Source of the DNA: Malachius bipustulatus
Lineage: Eukaryota; Arthropoda; Insecta; Coleoptera; Melyridae
NCBI GenBank assembly: GCA_910589415.1
Contig: OU342634.1
Span: forward strand, 25,479,144-25,543,143
Length of the DNA: 64,000 nucleotides
Direction of reading: 5' to 3'
Shown: positions 1-12,194 of the stretch, one piece after another
Numbering within the stretch: the stretch's first letter is position 1
Layout of the letters: each line of letters starts with the position of its first letter
Program-made: the position numbers and the translations under genes
The notes under the pieces: generated by a model
What the model saw: only the letters and a program-made list of their open reading frames with translations
The model's database searches: none
What the model was told of the DNA's origin: nothing

Positions 1-500
1 CTAAGATATATTTATCACGATAAAGGTGGGATATGAGAAATTATTAACCCAATAATGTACATACATTACCTACCTACTTAATATTATAATATCAAGTCTT
101 TATCAGTTATCGAGTTATCGCATGCATGTTGTACAATTTTTCATCTAGAGCCCTAAAAAATAAGAAAAATCATATTTATTATTTGACATTTTAGCGTGAT
201 TTATTTTGCTAAAAATAATCTAATCTCAAAAAAAGCATGTGCATGACGTGCGGTATAAGATCACCATAACTCACGCAAAATGAATGGGTTAACTCACACG
301 CGTATAGAGAAAATTTGCTTACGTAACTGTAGTAGTGAATTGATGAAATTTCTTAGATTGCCCTTCATAAAATTTCAGCCAAAGCAGTATTATAGGTAAA
401 CGGTTCCAAAAGTCCTACCTGCTGACAAAGACCTAAATTATGGTAAAATTCTCGCTATAAAGCTGCGTGAAAGTTTCAGGAGGCTTCTTTCTACACTAAT

Positions 501-663
501 GTCCGTATTCATCAAACTTCAAAATATAACTCTGGGGTTATATTTTGAATTTTCTGACAGCTGATTGGTCTAATGCTCAAAACCTACGAACGCTACGAAG
601 TTTAAACCAATGACATGTTCCAAAATATAACCCCAGGGGTTAAATTTATTGATGAATACGGGC
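501..663. mobile_element. Small palindromic MITE with CCGTATTCA ends, copy 1
   Basis: It is 163 bp, starting GTCCGTATTCATCAA and ending in TTGATGAATACGGGC. Inner inverted blocks carry AAAATATAAC on one side and its reverse on the other. A relative with the same ends lies at 26492-26638. Confidence 0.7.
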
Positions 664-803
664 CTAAATAGTAAAATGGTTTTGAAGTTTCTCAACACAA
701 TTTGGACGAGTTTGCTACGCCCTATTCTCACCGCAAACTATCAATAATTTACAACTTAAAAAATAACTGGTTGACATTTCAATTTGTCAGTTAGAGACAC
801 ACA

Positions 804-1474
804 CAGGTGTCCCTATATTCCATGGACATGGAGCAACCATGCACAGATTACTGAGGTAAAAAAAAAGTCGCTCGAACCAAACTATACCAAACTATACCAA
901 AATGCTTCGTTTGTCCGTCAGAGAGGCCTTCAAAGTCTTTTGAACATTTTAGTTTTTTTGAAATAGCTCAAAGTCGGCTGATTCCAATTCGATGAAATTT
1001 GGTAGCTATATTTCTTATTAAAAGTACTAATTTCTGATGTACATGATAGTTTGGCGGAAACCCGGTAAGGGGTAAAAGTACCCCTACCCTCCATTAAAAT
1101 CGATCGTAATAATTATTGATAGGGTAGCAGGAACGCTGTTCATGTTTTTTTGTTTGAAATAAGATAGATCGTTTTAGCCCATTGTTCGTCTCCTACAAAA
1201 ATCTGTATCTTTCCGAGGTGCTATTTCAAAAAAAAAAAAACTTTCAAAAGCCTTTGAAGCCCTCTAACGAAAAAGCGAAGCATTTTCATTTGCTATTTCA
1301 TGTGCTATTTCATTTCCGAGCTAATTCAAAAAAACTAAACTTTTCAAAAGACTTTGAAGCCCTCTAACGGAAAAACGAAGCATTTTGGTATAGAGATAAG
1401 TTTGGTCCGAGGGACTTTTTTTTACCTCAGTAATCTGTGGTTGCTCCATGTCCATGGAATATTGGGACACCTGT
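804..1474. mobile_element. Foldback element with CAGGTGTCCC ends
   Basis: The left arm begins CAGGTGTCCCTATATTCCAT and the right arm ends with the reverse (ATTGGGACACCTG, then TATA). The arms also share the CCATGGACATGGAGCAACCA block. Part of the right arm is duplicated: the CCTTTGAAGCCCTCTAACG block occurs near 1251 and again near 1353, while the left arm has it once. The short open frames on either strand are mirror images. Confidence 0.8.
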
Positions 1475-2384
1475 ATATCATGTACAAATAATAGTAAAAT
1501 AATATTTTTAAAAATAGTAAAAATAACGAATAAATGAAGGTTCAATAATACCAAATAAATGATTTCTCAGAATTAGGTACCTACTACCGAACTTTTTATA
1601 ATTTTTCTCGCAAAATCATTATCTACATCTTTCTACGTCAATTTTTTATGAAATTTTATATATTTTTTTGAATTATTGGAAAATACTTCATAAAGGTACA
1701 CTGAGCTGTAATCATGAACTGGTGCCCCTTCGTGTTGGAACCGTTAATTCCTCTCATTCTTGATATTTTTTTCTATTATTTAAAAAGTCGAAATTTCAAG
1801 GTAAAAAATTAAATAAAAATGTTAAATTAAGTACCCTCCATCCCCCATATTATTATACTCACATGACATGTAATATTTTCAAACTTTTTTCAAGAATAAT
1901 AAATTAACGAAATTATTTACCTATCAACTGAGTAATGGCGAACAGAACTGAAAATTCGAAATTTCAAGAATTAATAAAAAGAAATTAACACCGTTACCAA
2001 ATTTATTCATTAATAATATTTGCTTTATTTTTTTCAAATATTATACCTATAATACCGCATTATTATACCTATTATGTATAAATATTTGCAGAAATAACGG
2101 AATGGTCCACCAATTGAGGCAGAAAGGAGCTGTAAAACCAAAATTTCAGGGAGAAATTTTTTTAAATCCCCAACAAAAAGATTTTTTTAACAAATATATC
2201 ATTCCACAGGGTGGACTTATGTTATCTGTTCACCATTGCTAACTTCGTTATTATTGGAGCTAGAAAGTCGGTTAAATTAGCAAACTAGGTAGTTGTATTT
2301 TTTTCTGCTCATTACAATAATTGTGAAAACAGAACAACAATAATTGAAAGTCAGCTTCCTGTGAGATATGAATTAAAATAACAT

Positions 2385-2950
2385 TTTTTAAATAGAACAC
2401 CCGGTATATTTTTGTATTTTCATATTTCCTGATATAAAAACCAATAGGAATGGTTGTTACAGTTGCTGTTTAAATCGATTAGGTCATGGGTTATAATAAA
2501 TAAACAAGTGAAAATCTCAATTTTTTATTTTGAAAGCAGAGTTCATCGGAGACGACTAAAAATGTCGGAAAACGGCTTACATGTCCCTATCTTAACTCTT
2601 CATGTTATATTCTACTATGTATATGTGGTTTAAATTTTAATACAGGGTGATGGAAATTTTCAGAATTAAATCACCCTGTATACAAATTTCAAGTACACTG
2701 TAAAGTAAAACATGAAAAGTTAAGATAGGGTCATGGTCATGTATGCGGTTTTCCGATATTTTTCGCCGTTTCTGATGGTGTACACTTTGAAAATGAAAAA
2801 TTGTGATTTTCACTTGTTTATAACTCTTAAAAACTATTTTCAATAAAGACCTGCTAGACCTCTGTTTATAATATTTCCAGAATTCTAAAAAAAATATAAT
2901 TTTACAAAATTTGGATGTTAACTTCACACAACTTACAGGGTATACACACA
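2385..2950. mobile_element. Decayed foldback related to the element at 25.2-26.1 kb
   Basis: It shares with 25224-26074 the order ACACC(C)GGTATA/ACACCCTATA, AAGTGAAAAT, TACATGTCCCTATCTTAACT and a central TACAGGGTGATG hairpin (2641-2683). The mirrored right half includes GTTAAGATAGGG near 2719 and TTTTCACTTGTTTATAACTC near 2809. Arms are diverged and the outer ends are unclear. Confidence 0.6.
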
Positions 2951-2958
2951 ACTGTATA

Positions 2959-3958
2959 GAGGGTGTTTCAGTTTGTATGTTCGTACCTCCTGCAAAAAGT
3001 AGAACACGTAAAAATAATTGTATTTTTTCTATAAAGTATTATTATGAAATAAAACTTTTATTAAAAAACCATCTTTTTCTAAAATGTCTTAAATATACTT
3101 TACCCAATATTGTTGAAATTTGGCAGTTTTATTAGCTGTAATACGGGGCTAATTAGCTCCAAATAGATTAAAATTATTAGTCCAGTGGCGTCCCGGCAAG
3201 CACCTCGCAACGAATATTATTTTGAAAAAACTAAAAAAAAAACGTATGCCAATGACTGTTTTTTTAATTTTTATTTTTTAGTCAGATTAGGCAATTTATA
3301 ACTAGTATAACTTTTTTTATGAATTATATTTTTTCGTACCTTAGAATCCACTTAACTGAGTAGTATTCCTGGACCAACCCGGAAACATGGAAAAAATGAA
3401 AAAAAATAGTTTTATTTAGTTTAGAGGTTAAGAAATGTAGTTAATTTCGTGTTTAGTTGTTGTTGTGGTTGCGTATTACCTATTAATACAAAATAAAACA
3501 AAAATTATAGGTAATTTCCAAAAGAAATTTCTCCACGTTTCTTGTGTGATCCATGGATATGCATTTAAGTGGATGCTATTTTTTATTTCAACAACGAATC
3601 AAGATACGAATAAATCTAATTAACAAAAAAATGTACCTACTTGTAATTGCCTAAAGTTTTAAAAAACCCATTGGCGTAGGTACTTGTTTTTAAGTTTTTT
3701 TCAAAATAATATTCGTTGATACGCTTACCGGGACGCCACTGAACTTAATAATTTTAATCTATGTAGGGCCAATAGCCCCCTACTATAGCAAATCAAACTG
3801 CCAAATTTGAATAATATTGGGTAAAGTATATTTAAGATATTTTCGAAAGACGATTTTCTAATAAAAGTTTATTAAAGTATCTTAAAAATAAAGCGTTTTT
3901 TTTTAACGTGTTATACCGTTTGCCACAGTTATGAACATACACACTGGAACATCCTGTG
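2959..3958. mobile_element. Foldback element, family sharing a GGCGTCCCGG / TTTGGCAG core (copy 1)
   Basis: Left end GAGGGTGTTTCAGTTTGTAT, right end mirrored as ATACACACTGGAACATCCTG. The arms share the TGTTGAAATTTGGCAG and AGTGGCGTCCCGG blocks, both mirrored near 3735-3805. The central part is homologous to that of the element at 46.5-47.9 kb. Confidence 0.8.
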
Positions 3959-3961
3959 TAT

Positions 3962-5628
3962 AAAAGCCTTGAATAAAATCCTCCACAATCTCTTCTTTAA
4001 AGAAATTTGAATGTGACCTGTTCTGTATACGTATAAAAGCGACCGGCTCGAAGGACCAATGATACTAAGCTTCATTTTTTCATTTTTTTTTTTTCAATTA
4101 GATACGTAAAAGACTTTTTTCTACTCCTAACCTTTAATATGCATTAAATATGCCTTTAAAAGCCTTTAATGTGTATTAAATATGAATCACCAGTGCTTTA
4201 ATGGGTCTCATTAAGATACAAATTTTTATTAAAGCACTGGTCAAGCTATCCAATGGCAGAGGAGCATTTGCAATCGAATCGGTCCTTTTCGCTCACAATC
4301 GGGGCGGTCCACCCCAACCGAAGTCACAGAGTTGTCATACTCACGACAAAAATTGCCTTGTGATATAAGTTCTGTATTTCTGAAAAAAATTCTGAACGTT
4401 TATTTAATTTACAACATAAATAGCATTCAAAGAAAATTTATCAAGATTTTATGTTACCTTAATTAATTTGATAGGTAGGTATATCGTGTAAAAGATAGGA
4501 AGATAAAGTATTATATTATTCGTAGCGCTCCGTGATAGTATTCAAAGCGGCAACGCTGCGACCGTCGCGTTGCGCAGGTAAACAATATTGTAATTAATAG
4601 CTGTCAATGTTATTAATTTTCATTAATCTCAAAATCAAGTAAAATTCGGAATTCGAACTTCGCATAATAGAAATTACGCAGTAGTGAGTAGTGCCCTTTA
4701 AACTTGATACTAAAACATGTCTCAGCAGAATAATCTTAGCAACGAAGAGATAATTTGGTACCTAATATGCGTAAGCAAATAGCAACCTATCTTAACCTCA
4801 ATGATCCGCAATTGTACACGGGTCATTGTTAAAATATATAATTTTTTAATCTTTTCTATGAAATAAAAAAGGGTCGTAGAAAAAATAGTGTATGGAACTC
4901 GCAGATAATGGCTATTAATACGCTCTTATGATGGTTAAGACACTCGCCTACGGCTCGTATCTTAACCATCATACTCGCGTATTAATAGCCTTCATTATAA
5001 GCTCGTTGCATAATACCTATACTATTCCAATTCCTAAAATAGTAGGTAGGTATTTAAAATTTAGTATATGTTTTAAAAAAATATTAAGATTCCTAGGTTT
5101 TTGACTTTTGATCATAAATGTTAATTAATTTTCTTATCAAGTTTATTATCGATAATTTATACCGATACCTACTGCGCATAATAATTTATAAGACTTATGA
5201 GGCTACACAATACTAATAAAACTTATACACAATCATAACAATTCAATTATGAATAAACCACATTATGATAATAATATTAATAACAATCTATTCTTAAAGA
5301 TAGATTACAATACTATACGATTATTATTATTATAGGTGAATTTTTGGAATATTATAGATAAGGATTTTGTAATCGTGATTAGAACAGTTTGTCATATACC
5401 TGCAGGCAAAAAAGTCTGAATCATTCACAGTCTAGTGTTGATGGAATTTAGAGTTTTCAAAATATTAGTGTATTTATTTAGTTTTGTTTTTCATAAGTGA
5501 AAATGGTTACTAGATTGAAGCGGATTGTCCTACAAAGAAAAAAAAACAGGTATGTTTTATGTTACTTACCTATTAAATTGCAAAATTCACGGAATAAACG
5601 GGAACAAGAGTTAACTATTTAAACTATA
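3962..5628. other. No gene seen; one short palindrome
   Basis: AT-rich sequence without a supported coding region. A palindrome at 4884-5026 pairs GGCTATTAATACG with CGTATTAATAGCC and CTTATGATGGTTAAGA with its reverse around a CGCCTACGGCTCG core. It is probably a small MITE. Confidence 0.6.
4884..5026. repeat. 143-bp palindrome, MITE-like
   Basis: The arms are mirrored over about 65 bp each, from AATAGTGTATGGAACTCGCA to ATACCTATACTATT. No coding content. Confidence 0.65.
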
Positions 5629-6325
5629 CAGGGTCCTGCAACAGTGCGTCCGTCTTTCCTAGCGCCTTTCCCGTGGTGGATAAAAAAAAATGTTTCCCAC
5701 AAAAAATTATTGGTTTGGAAATCTTCATGCCATAAAATTGTTTTACACTATACAGGGTGTCCCATTTTTGAGGTATTCCAACAACAAACATTTTTTTAAA
5801 TGGAAAGCCCTGTATTTATTCTATTTTTTCGATGTCATTTTTTACCATCTACATTGTTGTCTATTTAATATTTGATTATATTACAGTGTTGCCGACTTAC
5901 AAATTTTTTCCCAAAATTCTTGTATAAAACAAGCTGAAGTTTAAAAAATGGTAGCGACCCCGTTTTTCAGAAGGTAAAAATTATTCTTAGCAATAACTTC
6001 AGTGCGGTTACTCAGCAACATTGTGATAATGAGAAATATGAACTTGGTAAAATAGGGTGTTCAGAAAAAAATGCCAAACTTTGCAAACTTCAAAGTAGTT
6101 TAACTATTTTTTTTTCAAATGGAATGCCCCTATTTTTATATCACCATTCGATAGGCCTTTTTCTTCTCTTCAATTTTATGGTGCATGTTGTATGTCTAAA
6201 CCCCATAGTTATTGACATGATCAACATTTTCCACAAAAGTTATCATTTAATTACATTTCTATGCACCGAAGTAGGCCGCAATGAAGCAAAACAATTGTTA
6301 AAATGTAAGTATCCAAGTGTCAGTG
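5629..6325. repeat. Left terminal inverted repeat of the Tc1/mariner-type element
   Basis: It matches 7716-8412 in reverse complement over about 695 bp with few differences. Open frames inside it (such as 6124-6333) are mirrored in the other arm and are not genes. Confidence 0.9.
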
Positions 6326-6539
6326 TGAATTGAATTCTCTAAATTAATTGAATTTTCTCAAACTAAAACTTGAAACGTTAAACACCTAAAAATAACTTCC
6401 GCTGTAAAAAACTGTAAGAAAACTAGAAAGCTAAAAACCGTTCTGCTGTTATCAGTGGCTGTTCCGTGAATGTCCGAGATTGAAATTTGCTGCAAAAGTC
6501 TCTCCGTTTCGTGGTATAAGTAGACTGCAAATTTTCATC

Positions 6540-7602
6540 ATGAATTTCGAAAAAAACGAACTAGTAGATATGGTTTCTGTATTAGGCGAGGCTGATCAAA
6601 ATTGTTTATTGGCGAAAAGGATTTACGCGATACGTTATCCAGAAAGAAGACACCCGAGTAAAAAAAGTTTCAGGAAGCTATTCGATAGATTTAATGAGAC
6701 GGGAAGTGTGAAATACAAAAAACAAGAAAGTACAAAACCTATCACCAACGAGGAAAACGAATTGTCAGTGTTGTTAACAGCAACTGAGCATCCCAAAATG
6801 AGCCAAAAAGACATTGGTGAAGCAACCGCGGTATAACTGAGAGATCGGTACAACGCATTTGGAAGAAAAATCGATATCATGCGTACCATATTCAGTTGCA
6901 TCAACAACTTACCAATGCTGATTTTCAATTTCGTTCCGGATTTTGTGCCTGGGCAAGATTGAAAATACACCAAGATCCTGCATTTTTCAATTACGTTTTA
7001 TTTACAGATGAGGCGACATTTAAAAACAGCTGATCAGTAAACAGGCACAATTTTCATGTCTATTCAACTGAAAATCCTCATGTTATGAGACAAATTGACA
7101 ATCAGCATAGATGGTCTTTGAATGCCTGGGGTGGAATTGTTGGAGGGTATGTGCTAGGTCCACATTTCTTCGATGGTCCTCTCAATGGGGCCATGTACTT
7201 GAATTTTTTGCAAAATGTTTTACCCGGACTATTAGTTAACGTGCCTCAAAATATAAGAAACAGAATGTGGTATCAACAAGACGGGGCACCAGCGCATTTT
7301 TCGCGAAACGTCAGGGTATATCTTGATGGTATTTTCCCCAACCAGTGGATTGGTAGGAATGGACCCATCAAATGGCCTGCTAGATCTCCGGATCTGACAA
7401 AAATGGTTTTTTCTTGTGGGGATACGTGAAGGGAATTGTTTTTAACGAACCGCCGACGACACTAATCAATATGCAACAAAGAATTGTGGAAGCTTTTGCA
7501 AGCATTTCACCTGAAATGCTAGGGAGAGTGCAAAGGTCTTTTCAGCAGAGAATTGATTTGTGCCTGAATGAAAATGGGAGACATTTTGAACATTTATTAT
7601 AA
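6540..7602 (+). pseudogene. Broken transposase of the Tc1/mariner-type element (apparent DD41D)
   Basis: The reading frame covers about 354 codons, the usual length. It begins at ATG 6540 (MNFEKNELVDMV) with a helix-turn-helix region, followed by the DDE core: TDEATF (Asp codon 7007-7009), QQDGAPAH (Asp codon 7280-7282) and WPARSPDLT. It ends GRHFEHLL at 7602. Lesions: a frameshift near 6830, a TGA stop at 7031-7033 and a frameshift at about 7406-7412. The last falls in the codon expected to supply the third catalytic Asp (the family has DFFLWG here; WGYVKG follows in another frame). Counting from the second Asp gives 41 residues between acids, the DD41D spacing reported for the rosa-like branch; that assignment is inference. 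Confidence 0.88.
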
Positions 7603-7715
7603 TAGTTTTTCATTTGTATGTTCAATTTTGTTACATTTGCATGTTTTTGAATGAAATAATTAATCTTTTTTACATAATGGATTCTCGGTTTTTATTCCTA
7701 ACTTCATTAGATGTC

Positions 7716-8412
7716 ACTTTGACACTTGGATACTTACATTTTGACAGTTGTTTTGCTTCATTGCGGCCTACTTCGGTGCATAGAAATGTAATTAAATGGT
7801 AACTTTTGTGGAAAATATTGATCATGTCAATAACTATGGGGTTTAGACATACAACATGCACCATAAATTTGAAGAGAAGAAAAAGGCCTATCGAATGGTG
7901 ATATAAAAATAGGGGCATTCCATTTGAAAAAAAATAGTTAAACTACTTTGAAGTTTGCAAAGTTTGGCATTTTTTTCTGAACACCCTATTTTACTAAGTT
8001 CATATTTCTCATTATCACAATGTTGCTTAGTAACCACACTGAAGTTATTGCTAAGAATAATTTTTACCTTCTGAAAAACGGGGTCGCTACCATTTTTTAA
8101 ACTTCAGCTTGTTTTATACAAGAATTTTGGGAAAAAATTTGTAAGTCGGCAACACTGTAATATAATTAAATAGTAAATAGACAACAATGTAGATGGTAAA
8201 AAATGACATCGAAAAAATAGAATAAATACAGGGCTTTCCATTTAAAAAAATGTTGGTTGTTGGAATACCTCAAAAATGGGACACCCTGTATAGTGTAAAA
8301 CAATTTTATGGCATGAAGATTTCCAAACCAATAATTTTTTGTGGGAAACATTTTTTTTTATCCACCACGGGAAAGGTGCTAGTAAAGACGGACGCACTGT
8401 TGCAGGACCCTG
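7716..8412. repeat. Right terminal inverted repeat of the Tc1/mariner-type element
   Basis: Reverse complement of 5629-6325. The inner end is near GTCACTTTGACACTTGG and the outer end is TGCAGGACCCTG before TA. Confidence 0.9.
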
Positions 8413-8976
8413 TATAATTAATAACTAATAATTATTAAAAAAAAATCACCGACTCTGATAGCAATATTGCTACCGCGCCGCATTATACCCAAATCGTTAT
8501 AATTATAAAAAAAAATTATAAACTGACGAGGTTGCTTTCTTATAAATTACGTTCCATAAATAATGAATCCCTCATCCAGGTAATTTCCGTGCTTCGTTTG
8601 AAATAATCTTCAAGACTTCAAGGGACAAAACGCCCATGAGTGCAATAATTATTAATGTTCGTCATAATTTATTTACTTATCAACTTGTCAGTTCAGGCAT
8701 GTTCTGATTAAGAAGTGAACTTACCTCCTTATTTGCTAACAAAATAAACCTCATCAAATTATTTTCAAGTAAGATGACCATGACGTCATTGTGACGATAT
8801 GATTTTTAGCAATCCCGAGCGATGTAGTCAGAATTATTAGTCGAATTAAAATAATTGTCATTATGATTACAATAACAATTTTTTAGAAGAAAATTTAGGT
8901 TTGTGTGCATGCGTCATAATAATTAATAGTTCAGTCAAATATTAGTGTACTTTTAAATGGCGTTAATTAGAAGTTT

Positions 8977-9931
8977 ACTCCAGCCAATAAGTTTACCCTC
9001 TCGGATTTCGTAAGGGGTGGCCGTGATCTTGAATTCAAGGGATGAAATTATGTATTTTCGGTAAATATCCGTTTTTGAAATTTCGTATATTGTTTAAAAG
9101 TAAGGAATTTTCTAAAATGACGCTTTTAGGGGTGGAAACGGTTTTTTTTTTTAGATTTTACAATATGACGGTCGATCGCTAGGTGAAAGTAAGTTATGAC
9201 AAAAATTGTAGCTATTTTTATTTTTCCTACAACAAACGTAACTTAATTTTTTTTTGCATATGCTTGGTATGTATATTGTACAGGATATTAAGGGCGCCAA
9301 AAACTCGACCAGAGTCAATATTTTTTAAATTTTTGAATCATAGCCATAGCTAATTAATTCAAGTCACCAAATACATTTTCACCAAATACATGATTTTTGA
9401 GTTTTCGAGGTCGCTGATTAAGAATTCGATATCCGGTTTTAAAAAACAAAATGACTTCTCCAATATGGCGGAACTATTTCATGAATTCATAAATCAACGA
9501 ATTTCTTAATCAGCGACCCCGAAAACCCCAAAATCATGTATTTGTATTTGGTGAAAACGATATGACTTGAATTAATTAGTTACGTGCATAGATTCAAAAA
9601 TTTTCCAAAATAGGTATTGACTCTGGTCGAATTTTTTTTAACATGAATATTGTAGAGAAACTCAAAAGCTACCATTTTTCATCCCCGTTGACCGTTTATT
9701 TGTAAAATCATAAAAAAAACCGTTTCCATCTTCTAAAGTGTCATTTCCGAGAATTTATTTCTTTTGAACAATAAAAAATTAAAAAAAAATCTAAACAAAA
9801 GTTGCTAGATTTTTTTTAATAGTACTTTTTACGTACAACCGATATTTACCGAGATACATAATTTCATCCCTGAAATTCAAGATGGCGGATACCCCTTACG
9901 AAATCCGAGGGAGGGAACTTGGCTGGAGTGT
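8977..9931. mobile_element. Foldback element of about 955 bp
   Basis: The left arm has ACTCCAGCCAATAAG, TCGGATTTCGTAAGGGG and ATGAAATTATGTATTT. All are mirrored at 9855-9931 (ACATAATTTCATCCC, CCCCTTACGAAATCCGAGG, CTTGGCTGGAGT). Inner blocks around GGTCGCTGATTAAGAATTCG and AATTTCTTAATCAGCGACCC also pair. No open frame of note. Confidence 0.8.
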
Positions 9932-10669
9932 TCTAGTGGCGCTTCCTACCTACCTGTAAAATTTCGTTAAACTTATAATTAAAACGCAATTTCAGTCCAT
10001 TTTTTGACAATTCGACTGGACTATAAAAAACAACGTGGATGGTTAAGTGATGACATTCTAGTTCAGGGCCGTAGGATCAGGATACTCAGCGCTTGTAGCG
10101 AAATTACTTTCAAGCGCCCCTCAAAGGGCGGAGGTGAACGAAATTGCCGCCTGAAGCGAGAAGTATTTTGATGCCACCAAGGGACAGACCGAAAGATATT
10201 TATTAGGGTGGGAGGATATCTGACTGGTACATATTATGTAATTAAAAAAATCAATTAATTTCATTGAATTTTTTGGCGGTTCCTGGAAATTTCCTCGGGT
10301 CCTTCCTCAAGAAATGTTTAGAATAATTAGTCAAGAAAGTATGTATTGAAAATATCATAGAAACCATTAAGATAAATAATTTATGAAAATATCTGAGTTT
10401 GCGGCACCTTCGCCAAGCCCTAATTACGGCCCTGTTCTAAGTATATAGTTGTTTATGTTATTGTAAGTTTCATGAAACAATGAATTTTCTTACAAAAAAT
10501 TACAAAATCAAGGTGTATTAAATTAAATTAAATTTTAGGATTTAACTATACAATTGACACTTTATGATTCTATTACTATGTATAAGATTAATAATTGTGA
10601 TAAGATTGTTGACTATCATGTATGAATATTGTGTCGCGCATGTGGCCTGATTTCCCTAAAGCCTATCTA
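9932..10669. other. No gene seen
   Basis: It contains a short less AT-rich patch around 10070-10200 with AAGCGCCCCTCAAAGGGCGG; otherwise AT-rich and unrecognised. Confidence 0.5.
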
Positions 10670-11172
10670 CAGTGTGTTTCACGTCAAACGGAAGCACCCC
10701 AATAACTTTTTATTTTTTGGCGAATTAAAAAAAAACTTTTGTTGTAAGTAAAGCTTTCATAGATGAATAAACTACACCTTAGCCGATGTAAAGAACAAGC
10801 CAACTGTGATCAAAAATAAACTCTAAAAATTGAGAAAACATACGAGGCATTTTTTTTTTCGAAAAATGTTATTTAAAAATGTTGAAAAGCTTAATAAAAA
10901 ATAATTTCAGTCCCATTTCAATTTTTTTATTGAAACATTTTAATCAAATAATTAAGCTCCAGATTTGGAGATATGAGGTGATTTTAAACAAGTTTTTTGA
11001 ACTCAATTTTTACCGCTTATTTTTGATCACAGTGGGCTTGTTCTTTGCATCAGCTAATATTAGTTTATCCATTTAAGAGAGTTTTGGAAACTTTACATAC
11101 AGAAGAAGAGTATTTTGTAAGTCACCAAAAATTAAGAAAGTTATTGAGCTTCATTTTTAGTGAAACACACTG
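10670..11172. mobile_element. Foldback element with CAGTGTGTTTCA ends
   Basis: It starts CAGTGTGTTTCAC after TA at 10668-10669 and ends TGAAACACACTG at 11172. Inner pairs include the AATAACTTTTT region with AAAGTTATTG and GGCTAAGGTG-like text with its decayed mirror. It is about 503 bp. The open frame at 10879-11076 has no recognisable protein. Confidence 0.7.
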
Positions 11173-12095
11173 TGTGTGTTTAGTTTAGTTTAGTTTAGCT
11201 TATTTTTTCATCCAGCAGAGCCATTTACAAAGCTGTAGGACACGTCAACATATAAAGAAAAATTTACAATAGGTACTACACATTCAATAGTCTTAAGATG
11301 GGCAGATGCAGCTGCTTAATGCCACCTTAGTGTAACAACTATAAAAAAAATTACCTGCTATAGAGGTAATAATTAATTATTTCTGGAATTATTTTTATAA
11401 TATTTTCAAGAACAATTTATCGGGTAAAAAATGCAGTCTAAAAAAATTAATAATATTCCAATTATTTTTGGTTACTTTGTGTACATTCAAACAAACAGTG
11501 CCTATGGCATTAGTTTAATAAATTTTTTATCCTACCCCATAAGAAAATTGAACTTTCTCGACTGCATGCCCCAGGAGAAAGTGCCACTTTTCCTGCCTAG
11601 GCGGTAAAATTATTTTCATATTTTCACGCTAGAGGGCCACCCAATTGCAATTGAAACTAGAGATGGAAATATCGGTGATTTTAAATTCACCGGTGTTCAA
11701 CACCAATTTGGCAGAGTCTTCTGTTAGCGCTATTACACCGATTGAATCTACAAATACACAAATAACAGAAAATAAATTAGACTTAGGGGAAACAACTTCG
11801 ACTACCTACTAATAGTGAGGTACTGATGTCAAATTTATCCAAACAAGGAATTTCGTTCAATAATAATAATTGTAATATTCAAAATCCAACGTTCACTATT
11901 AATGTTATCCATAAATAAATAAATAAATAAATTACTGATTGTAATTTAACTAATCTACGCTTACTGATAGTAATGTATTAAGCAAACATAATATGTAGGT
12001 ATTCAATAAATTTTCTTTCAAAACAAATTTTTTTCAAAAAAAAAATTATTATTATTATTATTGTTGTGTAGGATAAAAAATTATGTGTAAACCAC
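11173..12095. other. No gene seen
   Basis: AT-rich. There is a TTTAG run at about 11179-11200 and ATAA repeats near 11905-11930. Confidence 0.5.
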
Positions 12096-12194
12096 GGCGG
12101 TAAAGTGTCTTTTTAGGCCTCAAGAAGTGGCCGTCTCGGCTGCGCCTCACCTGGCCATATATTCTTGAGGCCTGAAAAGTACCACTTTACCGCC
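12096..12194. repeat. 99-bp hairpin ending in GGCGGTAAAGTG
   Basis: GGCGGTAAAGTG..TTTTTAGGCCTCAAGAA is mirrored as TTCTTGAGGCCTGAAAAGT..CACTTTACCGCC around a GC-rich loop (GTCTCGGCTGCGCCTCACC). A related CTAGGCGGTAAAAT lies near 11598. Confidence 0.7.

Larger units (their letters stand above)
5629..8412 (+). mobile_element. Tc1/mariner-type DNA transposon with ~700-bp terminal inverted repeats
   Basis: The element starts CAGGGTCCTGCAACAGTGCG at 5629 and ends with its reverse complement at 8412. TA lies directly outside both ends (5627-5628 and 8413-8414), the target duplication of the superfamily. The arms run inward to about 6325 and from about 7716 and are nearly identical. Between them is one broken transposase gene. 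The arms contain further terminus-like motifs at inner positions (near 5752 and 6053 on the left, mirrored on the right). The copy cannot encode active transposase, but its ends look intact, so it could have been mobilised in trans. Confidence 0.9.

Noticed and set aside
6124..6333. Open frame on the + strand nearly identical to the minus-strand frame at 7670-7918
   Set aside because: Both lie in the terminal inverted repeats of the same transposon; the identity is repeat symmetry, not protein conservation.
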